A stretch of DNA of 64,000 nt from Romanomermis culicivorax (GCA_963922205.1 CAWUHX010000233.1:434001-498000); one strand, 5' to 3'; shown: positions 24,501-32,299, counted from the stretch's first letter. Made by a program: numbers and translations. The notes: a model not told the origin generated them from the sequence alone.

Positions 24501-27500
24501 TAATGTTATAAACGGCGCGAAGCGCCGGAAAATTTTGAGATTTGGACCTCTTAAAATACATCAAAATGCATCTTCTCAATATGAAAACCCCAAATTTTTC
24601 TTCCACATTTGTGGAAAGACCTCAAAAATTTTTTCCACATTCCAGATTTTTTTTCCACATTATAGTGCAAATGTGGAAAAAAACAGTGACTCCAAGACCC
24701 CCCAAACTCGGAAAAAAGTTCCTTTTTAGGGGCCATTTTTCAAATTTCTCCGGCTGTTTTGGAGTCTTTTCGACCCCGACCCCAAAAAAAATTTTCGAGT
24801 CCCCATCCAAAAATTTTGGATTTAGTCCCTCTCCAACACTGTTTTTTCCATATTTGCGCTATAATATGGAAAAAAAATCTGGAATGTGGAAAAATTTTTT
24901 GGGGTCTTCCCACAAATCTGGAAAAAAATTTGGGGTTTCCATATTGAAAAGATGCATTTTGATGCCTTTTAGGAGGTCCAAATCTCGAAAATTTAACTTT
25001 AATAATTATTATTATTTCTTACCAAGCTCAGGTGCCGCTTTTAGCATGTCTACCTTCACTTAACATTCAATCTTTAATAGTTTCCATCGTCTAAAACGTA
25101 TTATTTCATGTTTAATTGACAAAATGAAGATCCGCACTTTTTCCTTCATAGATTTAAAAAGAATCAACACGTCAACTTTCTAAACTTTTTGAAGCGTTTG
25201 TTCATTTCTTAACGTAAATTCAATTCAAAAGCTTTATGGAAATATTTTTGGAAAATTTCTACGCTTCCGACTCATAGCTTTTCGGCCAAATTTATGAAAA
25301 GTTAGAACAAATTGATGGTTTTAAAATTTTTTGAATGATAAGTTTCTAAAAATTACGATTTATGAACACAAAATTTTAATCTAATTTTTGAGATATACGT
25401 TCAGAATGATTATCAGAACGCTTTAAAAAGCTAAAAAACACATGAATAAAGCGTTTATGAGCATTTTCAAGCGAAAAACGAAAATTTTAAGACGAAAAAT
25501 TGTCGCCGGAAAATTTTCCACATGTGGACTCCTTTCCACATTTGTGGATAAAACAGTGCCCCACCCAACCAGTGTTTTTTTGTACTTTACAAACGAAATG
25601 GTCCAGAGTACAAACGAAAATTTTTGGACAAAAAAATTTTTTGTTACTCAACAGCTGTCAGTATTCAGTATCAATGGACTTCGTAGGACTTGTTTGTTAT
25701 GCGTCCACATCGAAAACGAAAAATTAGCAGCTGTGGCATGATAATAAAAGCTTTTTGTGTAGTATTTCACTAGTGCATGTTATGTGTCTGAATTTGTAGT
25801 CTTCTTATGTGTCTCGTGGAAATAGCCAGCGTATTCATATTTCACAGCATTTTTGTTGCATTTTATAACAATGAATCCTTTTTTCAGAAATTTTTCGCAA
25901 ATTTCGTAGTATATAAACGCTTTTTGAGAGTTCGTTTATACCAGTAAAAATGCAACGAGTGCGAAAAACCACTGCAATCAACTATTCGGACCAGTGTTTT
26001 TTTTTCTGTGCCAAAACATGGTTTTTGGCACAAAAATTATTGAACGTTTGTGCCAATTGGCACAAATTTTTGGCTTTTCAAACACTAAATTTCCTTGATT
26101 TTTAGACGTTTTAGGGGCTGAAAATGTAGAAAATTTTCGGCGCTTCGCGCCGAGTCAACAAATATAATATTTTCTATCTGTATATTTGACCCGAACGCGA
26201 ACGATTCGTCTTCGAACAGTGTATTAGTATCGTGTCAGCAAGTTCTATAGGCTGTCATTGTCAACGACTGGTGGATGAAAAGAAATTCTGAATATTCTCT
26301 GTTGATTCGGTCGAATTGGGATTTAAAACTGAAATTCTCACTTTTTGTGTTTGATTGATTCAAATAGAATAATAGAAAAATCGATATCGTTGATAATGGC
26401 ATCATGTAATTGAGAGGAAGTGCTATGAGAACCCCCCCCCCCCAGAAATCGTCGACCATATGGCTAGCCATTGGGCGTCCCCCTCCCCAGGATTTTCCAA
26501 TCCTCTGGCTAGCCATATGGTAGTCCTAGGGAACCCCATAATTTTGGTCGGAAAAATACTGAAAAATGTTAATTTTTTGATGAAAAATGTCAATTTTTGA
26601 ACAAAAAATGGTCAAAAACATCAATTTTCTCGGCGCTTCACGCCATAAATACATTTTATTATTATTTGTTAGAAAAAAATTACTATTTTGTGAACCATTT
26701 TTCGGACTTTTTTCGAGAAAAAATCGAATTTTTTTCCTTCAGAGACCCCTCCCCCGAAAATTTTGGGAATTACTGACTCCCGGCCCCAAAAAAGTGGCCC
26801 AATCCCCCCCCCCAGACCTCAGGGCTCCGTTACATGTATGGGTATATAATGGTACAATGTTTCGATCGAAAATTTACGCAATTTTCGACTTTATTTTTTC
26901 TTGTCTTAACATTGTTGTTAAATATATTTTACCAAAAGATATTCATATTCTTAGTCAAAAATTTAATCAGTTTGAATTTCCTGAATAATTCTAGAGTTAT
27001 TTAAATTTTCTCAGCATCCATTCCTTTTTGAGTCGTCGTGAACTATTTTTCCGCACAGTTTTTTCTTCCCTAACTGACATGGTTAGCTGAAAAATAGGTA
27101 GGGCACGATCATACCTGTAAGACCTCCGACCAGTTGGCGTGGGGGGGCGGGTTAATCCGAACGACCAGTTGGGGGGGTAAATGCGAAATTTTGGGGGGGG
27201 GGTAGAAAAAAGTCGAAATTTTTCCCAAAAAAAGGCCAAAAACATACTTTTTTGAAAATTTTTTCCAAACTGGGGGGGAGGGGGGAAATGATTTTGGGTA
27301 CAGGGTTGGCCAAGTTGCCCCCCGTCAAGTACAGGTATGGGCACGATCATACCTGTAAGACCTCCGACCAGTTGGGGGGGAGGGATCCGAAATTTTAGGG
27401 GGGGGGAGGAAAAAGTCGAAATTTTTCCCAAAAAACATACACTTTTTGACAAATTTTTTTAATTTTTTCCCAACTGGGGGGTAGTGATGGACCGATGCAT

Positions 27501-30301
27501 CGGCATCGGCCGATGCATCGGCCGATTGTTGCGTTTTTTTGCCATCGGCCATCGGCCGATGTTTTGCAAAAAAATCGGCCGATGGCCGATTGTTTGTCAA
27601 CTTTTTGTTAAAATTAATGCAGGTGCTTATGCTCAAAAAACAGGTTGTTCACATATATATTTTACAGTTACTTTAGTAAATACATTATTTTTTGTGAAAA
27701 TAGTTGTTTTAATGTCTGGCATATTTGCCCTGTGTTGCCATTGATGAACTAAATAACAAGAATTTGACAAGCTATGAATGAAATATTTTAGCTACGGCGG
27801 TAAGAATATACTTTAATACATTTATAATGTATCCACCCCTTAGATAATTATGTTTTGGCAGCTTGTAAATTTGTTAAAATCTTTTGCAGAAACTGTAAAA
27901 ATCTATGAATCTAAAAAAGTCTGTATTTCGGAAAAAATAGCGGAAGAAAAGTAAGGTAGATTTTGTGGCTAAATTTTTTTGAAGAACAAAAATTAAATAA
28001 TCGTAGATAAAGAATTTTACGCCACTCAATCCATATTTCAACTTTCTGGATTGGGTTCATTAAAGGAGGAATTTTCGGGAAAAATGAATCAATATTTTCA
28101 TAGAAATGATAATCGAGCCCACTTTAAACCCATTGAAGACAATAGACTTCATGCTTTGGCATCTTTACTATATTCTGTTTTTTATAAAATGGTTCCAAGC
28201 AGAAGATTGACACAAAACAGTACCGTCCTCAAAGTCGTTTACATAAGGCTGTTACGGTAGAATTTTTCACTCGAAAAATTTTTAAAGGTTAGGTTAGTAT
28301 GCTCACAAATTTCCAGTGCTATATGATATAGTATTTATTAGAAAGTCGTGAAAATCTAAAATACTACTTGCTTTCCACTTTCATTATTTAGAAGCATTTC
28401 AAGGAAAACAGACTATAGATCCTCGATTTAAAAAGGATCGATCGAAATTTGAAATACAAACATACAAATCAAAATTAAATAAGTTAGGCTCTCTGTGATC
28501 CTCAAGCAGAAGACAAAGCTTAACTAGCTTTGGTTAGAATGGTTGTCGATCAAAAACAACAAAATCAACGCTTTTCTGAAAATATGGTTAAAAAATTTGA
28601 ATGAATCTTCAAACTCATTCTCCAAACTTTCTCAGTAAGCCACAATTGATACTAATGTAAATAATTCAAGCATTTACACAAAACTGACCAATTTCAGGCA
28701 CTATTTGACTATTGCAAGTTCATCTGAAGATGAGCTGTAGCCTGAAAAATATGCAACGTCAACATTTGAGCAAGCAAAAGCCATTGTTTTGGAATACATT
28801 ACTAGAATAATGGAAGAAAAATGCTGGAACAAAACCAGAATTAGCTAATGTGAGTCAAAATAGTGTGCAATTGAAAATAAGTTTCATTATGAAAAAAATT
28901 TCTTCAGCTTGCCTTGAAATTTTTATCAGCCCCAATTGGGTCAGTAGCTAGTGAATGATCATTTTAAAAAGCAAAAGATGTTAGAAGTGGAAAAAGATCC
29001 CTTTTATTGCTGAGATTGGATTCAATAGTGCAAACTGGAAAAACAAGCTGAAGTTGAAGAAGCTTCTAGTGAACTCAGCAATCAAAGTGAAGGTAGTACA
29101 ACAGATGCCTTTGTTGATGACAAATTGGATGAATGAAAATTATTGTTAATTATTGAATTTTGAAAATATCAGTAGAACTTTGTGAATAATTCATAATAAT
29201 TTGAAATTCGTTACAGTGTAGCAACTTCAGGTTGCATTTTGTACATGTTACAGCCGATGCATCGGCAATCGGCCATCGGCCGATGCCATCGGTGACCCTG
29301 GCCGATGCATCGGCATCGGCCGATGGCAAATTTTCGGCCATCGGTCCATCACTACTGGGGGGGGGGGGTTGGGGGGAATCATTTTGGGTACTGGGTTGGC
29401 CAAGTTGGGGGGGGTCCCCCCCAACCCCTCCCCCAAGTACACGTATGGACACGATTTAAAAAAAAAAACAGTAATGTGTAAAACGTTAACTTTCCACACC
29501 TGTACTTTGGGGGGTTGGGAGAAACATACCTGTACTTGGGAGGGGGGTTGGGAGGGGACGCCCCCCAACTTAGCCAACCATATACCCAACCCCCCTAGTT
29601 TGGAAAAAATTGGAAAAATTTGCGAAAAAGTGTATGTTTTTTGGCCTTTCTTGGGAAAAATTTCGACTTTTTTTCACTCCCCCCCCCCACTGGTCGGAGC
29701 TTTTAGAGGTATGGGGGACCCCCGCCCCCAACTTGGCCAACCATATACCCACAACCCCCCTCAGTTTAGAATAAAATTAAAGAGATTTGCAAAAAAGTGT
29801 ATGTTGTTTGGGAAAAATTTCGACTTTTTTCGACCCGCCCCCCTCGCCCCAACTGGTCGGACCTTTTACAGGTATGACTTTCCATCAAACTTTTTGGCCT
29901 AAAACTTTTCCGCAGTTTTCAGTTTGTTCCTAGTAGAAAAATTTTTTTTGTGCCATTGGCACAAATTTTTTTGGCCTCTTGTGCCACAAATGTCCGTGCA
30001 CAAAAAAAACGCTGGGCCGGACTTTCTTACAGGTTTGGGAAAAGTTATTTTTGAACAAAAAAGGCGGAAAATTACGTTTACTTCGCCTTACCTGGGCCGC
30101 AAATTTGGCAAAAAATGGACGTAAAATCCGATTCGTCGATTTGTATATCGACGTCGGGCAAATGTTCCGATTTTAATTGTTTAATTTCTAAAGTTATACG
30201 TTTTAAAACTTCGGGCGATAAATTCTCCGAATTCTACAATTAAATATAGGAATTTAAACGGGGATATTCTAAATTGCAAAAAAAATTACCAAAGATGTCA
30301 T
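3512..30301 (-). CDS. UBE2S: UBE2S, ubiquitin-conjugating enzyme E2 S (five exons over 26.8 kb)
   Basis: This is the E2 that extends Lys11-linked ubiquitin chains on APC/C substrates in mitosis. Exons in transcription order are 30290-30301, 30092-30233, 20889-21082, 18485-18625 and 3512-3592. Phases agree and the product is 189 residues (human 222). Hallmarks are the start MTSLNSENL, the run [10 protein letters not shown], catalytic Cys97 within [12 protein letters not shown], the helix [20 protein letters not shown], a short basic tail, and the terminal LRRL that docks on the APC/C. Intron 1 is 56 nt. Introns 2, 3 and 4 are 9009, 2263 and 14,892 nt and consist of transposons. Exon 4 could instead end at 18476, because a second phase-0 GT follows. 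The Lys-rich tail is shorter than in vertebrates. The reading frame shows no damage. Confidence 0.9.
3628..4242. mobile_element. Left part of CATACCTGTA inverted-repeat element split by the gypsy insertion
   Basis: It begins CATACCTGTAATTGGGGA and resumes after the gypsy element at 18417, ending TTACAGGTATG at 18461. The flanks ACCAAAAT (3620-3627) and ACCTAAAT (18462-18469) match at 7 of 8 bases and look like an aged 8-bp target duplication. Another family (with CCATATGGC-AGCCATTGGGCG) occupies about 3700-4110 inside it. No coding capacity is seen. Confidence 0.65.
4243..4832 (-). repeat. 3' LTR of the gypsy element
   Basis: In element orientation it starts TGTTGTAGTGTG and ends GATATAACA, so the ends form the short TGTT/AACA inverted repeat. 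Compared with the 5' LTR it has TGTCTCCCTT for TGTCCCCTT near 4427, T for C near 4580 and A for G near 4832 minus 20. It is followed by the target duplication TATG. Confidence 0.95.
4833..4845 (-). promoter_or_regulatory. Polypurine tract of the gypsy element
   Basis: AAGGGGGGAGGGG on the element strand directly precedes the 3' LTR. Its position and all-purine content fit the plus-strand primer of reverse transcription. Confidence 0.85.
4846..5286 (-). other. 3' untranslated stretch between ORF3 and the polypurine tract
   Basis: About 440 bases follow the ORF3 stop codon. I see no conserved coding motif here. The frames open across it are short and lack family resemblance. Confidence 0.5.
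5287..10086 (-). CDS. ORF3 of the gypsy element: RNase D-like domain, Pro-rich, RS-rich and conserved C-terminal regions
   Basis: The frame is uninterrupted for about 1599 codons. It opens at a GTG (10086). The first ATG is at 10063-10065, and a spliced start is possible. Residues 111-310 follow the order of DEDDy 3'-5' exonucleases: [10 protein letters not shown] (motif I, Asp118, but Lys120 where Glu is expected), YVQLAF, a VSFDGADDW segment (Asp192/193, motif II), SLYELARR, a Trp followed by LT, then YAALDPYY (motif III, Tyr295 and Asp299). The middle is Pro/Thr-rich with a Lys run (KKKKKKQK). A long Arg/Ser/Glu-rich stretch follows, then a folded-looking block from LPNYTRF to [10 protein letters not shown], and an RS/RY-rich tail. 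No signal peptide or envelope fold is seen. The occupied position is that of env. The Glu-to-Lys change suggests weak or lost catalysis. Confidence 0.75.
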   Translation of the reverse strand: MTSPPKPMPPQSMCPSNELTTPQRLPPDSRLHHPSNPTSLTRRGVPCFTDEYHIRSCSENNVKRLTRIADLELWYISMYARPPNVLPPPIFLSPGSLGQALAAQPTPNFPGYTLVGFDTKSIMAADFKQFQFTVQMPADPTASSYPRYVQLAFPNGTMFVFETFTATPEDWTALFALVNGDHTIVVSFDGADDWAGIYALLGTQFRTDRQKKNKDLVVKAIHFDAYRVIRNIDISPSLYELARRISFFPEKCTLKATVSAMWALDVSKLTLRFPGALRFFNNPTTSFLQSDVLAYAALDPYYPLLLFLAFGRYGFIPEVYNAPALFPHDSLDAAKINHLAEYVIATFHNVALSDVLPPDYANRIYLTTSQLALPAIMRDEVLSAYKFFMYDCTSSDHGRSFCLGTVPNAFQDVKPLTRTTHPKLLPVPKVLKKKKKKQKDEWNKSPDVSDDEDPALKPQSVFDDPKRLQAAVTSAMKSNLIHRIIELLNFPLSPIYKLAIRDRMPYNDPNLPPLPHEVDDLWTERIAADQPLRERTYNGTHYRYHPSTILNFLQVDGEWFRKLTSFMPLAALLASPCSAAEYAVLNDVLLRHAQSMTPEIRAAFYECMWYRSDGNSNSLLTNWMNRIPEREPSFSSDPGTYICNRFALRPIVFKEDFHMETSVEEIDIDVNDYTANPHSRFHFYSTFIALIDYQNRFSFPAPVYAYPMPTTASVQTLTAEDLLDRPIDVKVEPADDELLETPIFDLNIAKLPPSTDVSALPMVPAPSDITATATQINDFLKLTLDEISNIAPAPMDESTPVQPAAINSEMLTSEQMLTDIPEESTVDQSTSMDIASTEPAATTITTAPAVDPRIYLATPAVLPGPPIIATVAAARYSAPVRFSQQIISATQWDALAAALAAYHFPPPPPGMLFPEHQWKDFPEALKERFPRSVLLPPPTLIAPAPQVAQMAPAMAQPVVQPPAPLPPPVTSQPQTIQQPPQPVTLVPPTAPVDVQTPQASSTSVPALDRYGNPIRRPGRYEHSIKRKQQFQEESAFRKSHKTRTTDEPSTRLTPPPSTSRAECGRTPSKRTTRRREQRDKQRAREEAERSSHATSTPKPKRDSSKTAASATKPPPAHKPDSHRSRHESHSRDDRHRKETKQTPPTGRDSRQHERCDDAPPHRTQSEQTCKVHTTGFYEEAHRHQFRWSPPKLMDFISPLHRDAEIQRRLEALKNPPKDEFKAPLPPPPMDVEPATPSTTPTVTSQPSTAPTTAITTTVTHITSLPPTAPTSAPVTAFKQPPMIIATKPVLGAPLPPSSAPAIKPRLPSEATHLPNYTRFRTTDKPHCVTIVTLGYPPHFDPAVEFFSPRTLHEMVLINFFGRLRIHIIMPMHIRATNASLALYQYFRDHYRPAYVEQQPPISHAVATLILKWVAGLWAEELGVVDAVHTAHLTLFLYEARGLDNPSCLLQAYNTAVGLIDSWMAYPSYAPFPQPPEIADIRRIYLQYHSEMDRPAPLLRRHDFSAWWNLLPPRPLPPTGKPSDRPSLIATQLPAPGVNPLSPLQLQTFTSSSRRRDTSDYSRSRYSRNARFDGHDDPYDPHGYHNDRYRRNERHRRDPP
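10158..10463 (-). CDS. Small ORF with PPPY motif between integrase and ORF3
   Basis: This frame of 101 codons starts [18 protein letters not shown], so it carries a PPxY motif of the late-domain or WW-binding type. It later runs through a hydrophobic stretch ([16 protein letters not shown]). A GT lies after FACD (GACG|GTATTT), so it may be a leader exon for a spliced ORF3 message. I could not find an acceptor that gives the right phase. An overlapping frame (10037-10309) begins with a hydrophobic [12 protein letters not shown] that resembles a signal peptide. Neither can be proven coding. Confidence 0.3.
   Translation of the reverse strand: MTTPSTGSTSTADEPPPYRESINVNERYIRWAEQQPHQNDLSFACDGIFSFYAFAAYTCLLCLGPHGYLPLCSFGSKFHGQPPRSHHRQVVASSVHNRPLL
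10464..10974 (-). other. Apparent non-coding interval of the gypsy element
   Basis: It lies between the integrase C-terminus and the PPPY ORF. I see no conserved protein motif. It could hold the splice or promoter signals needed to express ORF3. Confidence 0.4.
10975..11484 (-). pseudogene. Integrase C-terminal part, detached by stop codon and duplication
   Basis: After the stop at 11485-11487 the same frame continues with [10 protein letters not shown], the end of the integrase core. It is then lost at a 40-bp tandem duplication (units 11351-11376 and 11391-11416). The last part is open from 11373 and contains the gypsy integrase C-terminal SH3-like domain: [28 protein letters not shown] and ITRLKPF. 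It is part of the pol polyprotein, not an independent gene. Confidence 0.85.
11351..11416. repeat. 40-bp tandem duplication within the integrase gene
   Basis: TAAGCGTCGTAATTCAACGG followed by CAAGGT occurs at 11351-11376 and again at 11391-11416. The 40-base period is not a multiple of three, so it shifts the integrase frame. Confidence 0.9.
11485..12858 (-). pseudogene. RNase H and integrase of the gypsy element, frame-broken
   Basis: The frame covers RNase H (AIGAILYQ, the [13 protein letters not shown] segment, [17 protein letters not shown]). It is followed by the integrase HHCC zinc-binding region (H and H before HFWWPRM, then CKICQ). The catalytic core has Asp in VATDIV, Asp in LLSDQGG and Glu in GMVERFNQT. 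All three integrase catalytic acids are present. It is out of frame with the upstream pol ORF because of a small deletion near 12858, and it ends at a premature TAG (11485-11487). Confidence 0.9.
12869..15754 (-). CDS. pol region of the gypsy element: zinc finger, protease, reverse transcriptase
   Basis: This is open and in the same frame as gag, separated only by the TGA at 15755-15757. The first 187 codons contain [14 protein letters not shown] (15563-15604), a C-x2-H-x4-H-x4-C finger like those of gypsy gag proteins. Next comes the aspartic protease with [11 protein letters not shown] and [11 protein letters not shown]. Reverse transcriptase follows, with [36 protein letters not shown] and the YIDD catalytic box. 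The frame ends at a TAA (12869-12871) exactly where RNase H should begin. No start codon is seen between the gag stop and the protease, so expression would need read-through or repair of the TGA. Confidence 0.93.
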   Translation of the reverse strand, partial: KSRQCPEETISNNRQQSPCHQSQSREPHANRFDRSASRDRAPTTQPTGLWCDAHKSRTHNTEDCVWLKRQNAQQSTRLESNRPNYAAQPGQVDFRNNSNDVRGQRDWRPRCGGPPQRGANYARGARNHFYEGNPIQRPNDFVQNTYAVYPNHQFPAPWEQHIHYNGVPAPYVTTATDSSRASSQSSELQITLPALPAPNTASIPALETRVNNESTSTANMVVPSKEIASAAPIVSPGIVRWNATCRAFQDPCHIRSSVCQDDNLTPSSKSFVHKYASTRAFQIPIKIGAVKAHSLIDTGAQCSVLSSGLFKRAFDKQSLQLPICGKIKVADGAVVNAHGRVVVTMESAFGEHMIKYVILDDDGNDQFIIGTDFLAHPDIHAILNFKDNYIKIQDVKLPLKVIASVRPQTELFLNAANDNVLEEIPEDERVSCYDDKSDIISQPEEIEVEQPIQQAQPNPHQPPPRRLEVTELTELIFLVAQVSVSIALHCQQWVKSSVFPTTSATLPDVIVQPLATDNVAAELPVETAVVNITNGHCPLLFINNTPNSIKLRPNQLIAMAKHTLEYSEAHADCQIATAAADRDLTDHEPAALDKSFPSHTAQQKLEYALNKMTEKTYVSTVQKAKALSMLRQNRDVFSLPGDKPTITSELTVSIDTSTARPVSRHYYRAAMEQRPIVRRHIQEMLENDFIEPSRSPWAAPLFLVKKKDGSWRPVVDYRGINDVTPSDKFPIWRIDDYLDAMGHAKFFTTLDLKAGYWQVLLDADSRDKTTFICQEGLFRFKVLPFGLKNAPAEFQCLMERILCPYIWKICLVYIDDIIIFSNSFEEHSEHLQIVFDALRAANLTLWPDKWEFLPPQVKFLGHLLSARGIAADPEKVKAIAEYKFPKTKKGMQSFLGLVQWCKRFIPNLATLSSPLYGLLRKDAQYFATNEHHAAFKGIKTALTSSPFVRYPVYDGKAQFVI
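15755..17599 (-). CDS. gag of the gypsy element
   Basis: This 614-codon frame has a Pro/Ala-rich N-terminus, a coiled-coil-like stretch ([16 protein letters not shown] to LAEQMQQLI) and a capsid-like region. The capsid region includes [26 protein letters not shown] and FLTKMP. It ends RYDRDYEE at a TGA. The nucleocapsid-type zinc finger lies downstream of that stop, in the same frame. It forms the particle and binds element RNA (family knowledge). Confidence 0.88.
   Translation of the reverse strand: MSFDQMLLPRPSNITQSTTVPTVSLPPHNPPLSNFSTPALDGTAQPQAPLIPATAAMTSSQHPRSLNQTLLTAAENRPKAPPAPQMPPPDAPTRSNNDQIVARTDSSESFVNIEPPQAPAATRASVNNHRSSIAIANANEVQNFRIEARDALEQLNTATARITNNVPTVQTIDQIIGAVSDQFEAQQLRVQREIQEQTKATNARFAALAEQMQQLISTTAAATHARNPPTPRPPPVSSRFHGEETRDIYIPNETLRETEPAQVFGRLPNQVKPKAPSTDTLYNNEFARTTRADDDLHCSALQRRPPPAANQFGFSDYPPEDYYEHPHPRYDMPRTSHREEDSRIKTIVDNMHPLIIDAATTNKRLLRFFIRLENEFGYDASNHVKMSALRRLTRDTPSDMIQDMTRYEDAKHLLMFQLAPDCNPMTLKCELASITPEAGEEPAAFLSKVMTYVQLLYQHEDQTFRHKQVIDTFLTKMPVFYQLTIGEQAKGFTNVQQLADAVAKARSVLNATKAEIGTAERPILVNLADQDAPPPKSPQPFDRRFERPRSLDRPQNRYCERSPSMDRRTQNPAPQPTKFVSFQPQAIEPPPPQPPRTEMLLEQLIQRYDRDYEE
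17805..17822 (-). promoter_or_regulatory. Primer-binding site of the gypsy element
   Basis: One base after the 5' LTR the element strand reads TGGTGACCGTTTGG. The leading TGG pairs with the CCA end of a tRNA, the usual arrangement. I cannot assign the tRNA without a tRNA set from the host. Confidence 0.6.
17824..18412 (-). repeat. 5' LTR of the gypsy element
   Basis: It is 589 bp and nearly identical to the copy at 4243-4832. It is flanked outside by TATG (18413-18416) and inside by the primer-binding site. It should contain the element promoter and would drive transcription in the same direction as UBE2S. Confidence 0.95.
18413..18484. mobile_element. Right end of the split CATACCTGTA element, plus intron remnant
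   Basis: After the target duplication TATG, the sequence runs through a C tract to AACTGGTAGGACCTCTTACA and ends with GGTATG at 18461. The remaining bases to 18484 are the original start of UBE2S intron 4. Confidence 0.65.
18485..18625 (-). CDS. UBE2S: UBE2S exon 4 (C-terminal UBC helices)
   Basis: It encodes [20 protein letters not shown] through WTEIH, the last helices of the UBC fold. The acceptor is TTTTAG. The donor is either GAG|GTTAGA (used here) or AAA|GTGGAA nine bases later. Both are phase 0 and fit the last exon. Confidence 0.9.
18626..20888. repeat. UBE2S intron 3: stacked C/G-run repeats
   Basis: No gene is seen. The intron is made of diverged repeat copies. One complete-looking element spans 19525-19824 (CATACCTGTAATTAGG to CTCTTACAGGTATG). 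Others are bounded by CATACATGTAACGGAGCCCC (near 18745) or carry the CCATATGGCTAGC signature (near 19040, 20130 and 20470). Degenerate inverted-repeat ends lie near 18671 and 20876, close to both splice sites, so the intron probably grew like introns 2 and 4. Confidence 0.6.
19525..19824. mobile_element. CATACCTGTA inverted-repeat element copy
   Basis: About 300 bp running from CATACCTGTAATTAGG to CTCTTACAGGTATG, non-coding, with internal runs of C and G. A clear target duplication is not readable because the left flank is a G-rich run. Confidence 0.55.
20889..21082 (-). CDS. UBE2S: UBE2S exon 3 (catalytic core)
   Basis: It encodes 65 residues, including the TPFSGG loop, [17 protein letters not shown] and the active-site cysteine in GEICVN. 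The acceptor is TTTTTCTTTAG and the donor CTA|GTAATT. A transposon end lies only 13 nt from the acceptor. Confidence 0.93.
21847..22787. mobile_element. hAT-type non-autonomous element with CAGTGTTTTTTTTGCAC ends
   Basis: The ends are CAGTGTTTTTTTTGCAC and TGCAAAAAAACACTG, with a perfect 8-bp target duplication GTATAAAC (21839-21846 and 22788-22795). It is nested inside the CAGGGTTCATAC element. It contains a further copy of the hairpin-bearing repeat. No coding capacity is seen. Confidence 0.8.
22610..22626. repeat. Hairpin palindrome CCGGCGCGAAGCGCCGG (representative of a family)
   Basis: The perfect inverted repeat recurs at 22610-22626 and 24016-24032. Near-identical forms occur at 23311-23327, 24512-24528, 33900-33915 and 34165-34181, an inverted form at 26138-26153 and degraded ones near 22113 and 47047. 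It is almost always followed by AAAATTTT. The long flanks are diverged while the hairpin is kept. Confidence 0.8.
23942..25560. repeat. Dispersed repeat with GCGCGAAGCGCC hairpins and TTTTTTCCACAT ends
   Basis: No gene is seen. The block 23945-24360 matches 22050-22460 and 47000-47340. The block 24590-24960 is a near-palindrome whose two halves carry TTTTTTCCACAT-type and AAATGTGGAAAAAAA-type sequence. It ends near 25560 in another CAGTG-type boundary. Confidence 0.6.
25560..27109. repeat. Mixed repeat fragments in UBE2S intron 2
   Basis: CAGTGTTTTTTT starts occur at 25570 and 25993, and an inverted hairpin at 26138-26153. The 26410-26850 stretch is a diverged copy of the family at 3700-4110 (AGAAATCGTC, CCATATGGC and TGGTCGGAAAAA in the same order). 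26850-27100 resembles the very start of the window (1-200). No gene is recognised. Confidence 0.5.
27110..27339. mobile_element. CATACCTGTA inverted-repeat element copy
   Basis: It starts CATACCTGTAAGACCTCCG and ends GTACAGGTATG. Its flanks GGCACGAT recur immediately before the next copy at 27348. After that second, interrupted copy the related GACACGAT occurs near 29453. The two copies look like tandem insertions sharing one target sequence. Confidence 0.65.
27482..29354 (+). mobile_element. hAT DNA transposon, decayed
   Basis: The 16-bp ends TAGTGATGGACCGATG and CATCGGTCCATCACTA are perfect inverted repeats. Subterminal CATCGGCCGATG palindromes follow. The 8-bp target duplication CTGGGGGG is at 27474-27481 and 29355-29362. 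The interior carries transposase fragments on + in several frames: TIDPRFKKD near 28408 (the LDPRFK-type motif) and [16 protein letters not shown] near 28912 (start of the hAT C-terminal dimerisation domain). The element is far shorter than an intact hAT and has many stops. Confidence 0.85.
28051..29137 (+). pseudogene. hAT transposase remnant
   Basis: Readable fragments include a 69-codon open piece at 28051-28260, DPRFK at about 28410 and [12 protein letters not shown] followed by a stop near 28950. The order matches the C-terminal half of hAT transposases. Stops and frameshifts throughout rule out function. Confidence 0.7.
29355..30091. repeat. CATACCTGTA-family fragments beside UBE2S exon 2
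   Basis: A start at 29525 (CATACCTGTACTTGGG) and ends at 29713 (GAGGTATG) and 29876 (TTACAGGTATG) show overlapping or tandem copies. TGTGCCATTGGCACAAAT and CAAAAAAAACGCTG near 29947-30013 belong to a different element. No gene except the adjoining exon. Confidence 0.5.
30092..30233 (-). CDS. UBE2S: UBE2S exon 2
   Basis: It encodes the first helix and first strands of the UBC fold ([20 protein letters not shown], ending CGP). The donor is a consensus CAG|GTAAGG and the acceptor is TTAATTGTAG. It ends in phase 1, matching the two extra bases at the start of exon 3. Confidence 0.88.
30290..30301 (-). CDS. UBE2S: UBE2S exon 1 (MTSL)
   Basis: Four codons precede a GTAATTTT donor. The next exon supplies the NSENL run that aligns with the start of known UBE2S proteins. 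This start is chosen because it gives the right N-terminal length and phase. Confidence 0.75.
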
Positions 30302-31530
30302 TTTTGTTGAGGGCGACGCGACGATGACGGCAAGAAAAGCGGAGTTATAGAAAGGATGAGCTCAGTTGGAACGATTCGATCTACGAATTCACAGTAATTT
30401 CTCCGATAGTTGCTTCAAGCTTGCAGAAGTACAAGCTTGATTGCTTGTCACGAAATCGGCAAAAATTACAAAATATGTGTTGACGAGTAATTCTCATCGC
30501 AAACGAGATCCCAGCTTCTCGAAGGTTCACAATGTCGAAAATTACACTGACTAGAAAAGTTGTGATAAAATCATTCTTGTGTTTTGGAGTTGTCCACAGG
30601 AGTGTGTTTTATTGTTTGTGTCACCTGCCGATCAATTTTCCAACGTCACGTGATTCTCATCATTCTGAGATTTTATTTTGTTCGCCACTTTTTATTTCAT
30701 AACCGTTTACTTTTATTTCGTTTCGTTTATTATTTCGCACATGCATTTTTCTGTTTTGTTTTATTGTATTTCGTTTATGCTGTTTCTTTTGCATGCGGGC
30801 TATGCCCTTTAGCTAAAAAACTTCCACAAGTTCATCGATCATTCATTTCCACGAGCTCATGGCTATTTTGGGTGCATTCTATGCCCTTCTTATCAGTAAA
30901 ACCTAGTGTCGCATTTGCTAAACAAAACGACTAGTTACGAAGTTTTTTCTAAAGATGCTCGTGTGTTTAGCATAGGGACTAAAGTCGGCCTCAGTGCTAA
31001 ACGTACTTGAGCTGGGAAAATATTTATGTGATCATAGGCATCTTCTGGACCGTTTTCTCCAGCAGAAGTTAGCTTGGGCGTTATGAGCTCAGCCCAGGCT
31101 GTACTGTAGTCAACAAGAACCTTAAAGGAGCATGCTTTTTAGTTTTCTAGTTTTCTCTATCTAGTTTTTCGCTCATTTTTGGGTTCATCCCGTTTTCGTC
31201 TGGTTTTTAGCCCTTCCCCCCGCCACCTTTTTAATAAATTTACGTATTCTATTTGGCATCGCATCTGCTGCCTAATTTATATAAATTTGCTGTCACCCAT
31301 TGTGCCCGTCCTCGGTGTTCTTACATTCGAACAAAAGAGTTGCCCCAGCCTCCAGTGTTCCACATTTGAGAAGTCAAGTCGGATTCACCCCCTTCCCATT
31401 CATCAGTTAAACTGTCAACCCAGGACCCCGTCACCTGTTCATCCAATCCTTGATGCCGGACTACGTGAATTATTGTTGTGGGTATTTTGGGGAACCCTGT
31501 CTAAGTCGGTTTTCCCCTGAGTTTTCCCTG
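30302..31530. repeat. UBE2S upstream region and diverged repeat
   Basis: The first 300 bases upstream of the UBE2S start should hold its promoter, but no motif is decisive. From about 30550 the sequence is T-rich and repetitive (TTTATTTCGTTTCGTTTATT). It continues into a block that is homologous, in inverted orientation, to about 38350-39130. No gene is recognised. Confidence 0.4.
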
Positions 31531-31925
31531 AATTGAAAAGGGCTCTTGTTCCCCTCGGGTCAGGGCCAGAAAGAGATCTTTTGGTTCGCAATCAGGTCGC
31601 AGAATTGGGTCATTTTTCAGATGACCTTGTCCATCTTCCATACTTAATGGGACCAGGGATTGCCACCCCTAACCTGGTGGCGTTATCTTTGCTCTAGAGT
31701 AGTAACCCCAGGACAGCACCAGAGTACCTATAGTTCCTTTTATAGCCAGTAGTAGCCTGGTTAGGTTCCCCAAACAGAGGAGTCACCCAATGGGATCACA
31801 GCATGTCACTCACTGTGACATGGCCATATTTTTCTATCAACATGGCATAGTTTTTCCATCAATGTGACAAGTCCACATTCCCATCTAATGTGACATGGCT
31901 CCCCTTTTCTGTTTGATGTGACACT
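31530..31925 (+). repeat. Dispersed repeat, inverted copy of 37980-38340
   Basis: Read against the reverse complement of 37980-38340, shared stretches appear in the same order: CAGGGATTG-CACCCCT, GGGTTAGGTTCCC-like, TCACAGCATGTCA, GTCATGGCCATAT-like, CATCAATGTGAC and TAATGTGACATGGCTCC. Divergence is substantial. The two copies face each other over 6 kb. Confidence 0.6.
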
Positions 31926-31937
31926 TGTACAGATTCT

Positions 31938-32150
31938 CAAACAATTGGTGGTAGCTTCTGTACCACTGACAGCACAGCCCTGCATCGCCTGTTGCCACAG
32001 CAGCAGTGTCCTCCCATCACAAAAATCCAGGTCTGGGCCCATGACTTGCATAAGCAACATCAAGTCTATGGGTATAGAGGAAAATGTGTGCTGGCACCTC
32101 TTGCACATCATCACATTCTCCTCCCACGGAAGTGTGACACCCTAATAACA
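31938..32150. repeat. Repeat shared with 42298-42500 and 42568-42750
   Basis: GGTGGTAGCTTCT, CTGCATCG, CAAAAATCCAGGTCTGGGCC, CATCAAGTCTA, AGAGGAAAAT and CATCACATTCTCCTC recur in the same order in three copies. Two are tandem at 42.3-42.75 kb and one is here. It shows no coding potential. Confidence 0.75.
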
Positions 32151-32299
32151 ACATCTGTCAGGATGCGCAAAAGGTGCCATCATGCATTTTGGAGAAACAC
32201 TGACTCTGTTAGAGTCGTTTATCAAGTACAAAAATATTCACAAAAAGATGCGAACATGAAAGTGGACACATACAATAATAAATGAGCATACTGAAAGAA

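Larger units (their letters stand above)
27348..29451. mobile_element. Second CATACCTGTA copy, interrupted by a hAT transposon
   Basis: The outer parts are 27348-27481 (from CATACCTGTAAGACC) and 29355-29451 (ending ACACGTATG). The interior is the 1.87-kb hAT element at 27482-29354, flanked by CTGGGGGG on both sides. Confidence 0.6.
21096..30037. mobile_element. Composite insertion filling UBE2S intron 2, bounded by CATACCTGTA-type ends
   Basis: The left boundary reads (C)ATACCTGTAATCC and the right boundary CTTACAGGTTTG. Flanks GAAAAAGT (21088-21095) and GGAAAAGT (30038-30045) match at 7 of 8 bases. Removing the block and one flank copy leaves an intron of about 59 nt, like the small introns nearby. 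Inside are several younger elements listed separately and GCGCGAAGCGCC hairpin repeats. I infer that one inverted-repeat element landed first and others accumulated in it. Confidence 0.5.

Noticed and set aside
29355-29902. Open frames with Pro/Gly-rich peptides such as those containing [11 protein letters not shown]
   Set aside because: They are translations of C/G-run transposon copies and recur wherever that family occurs.
25994-30013. A single 4-kb CAGTG...CGCTG element spanning the hAT and CATACCTGTA copies
   Set aside because: Subterminal TGTGCC motifs match at both ends, but the flanking octamers agree at only five of eight positions, so the pairing is not secure.
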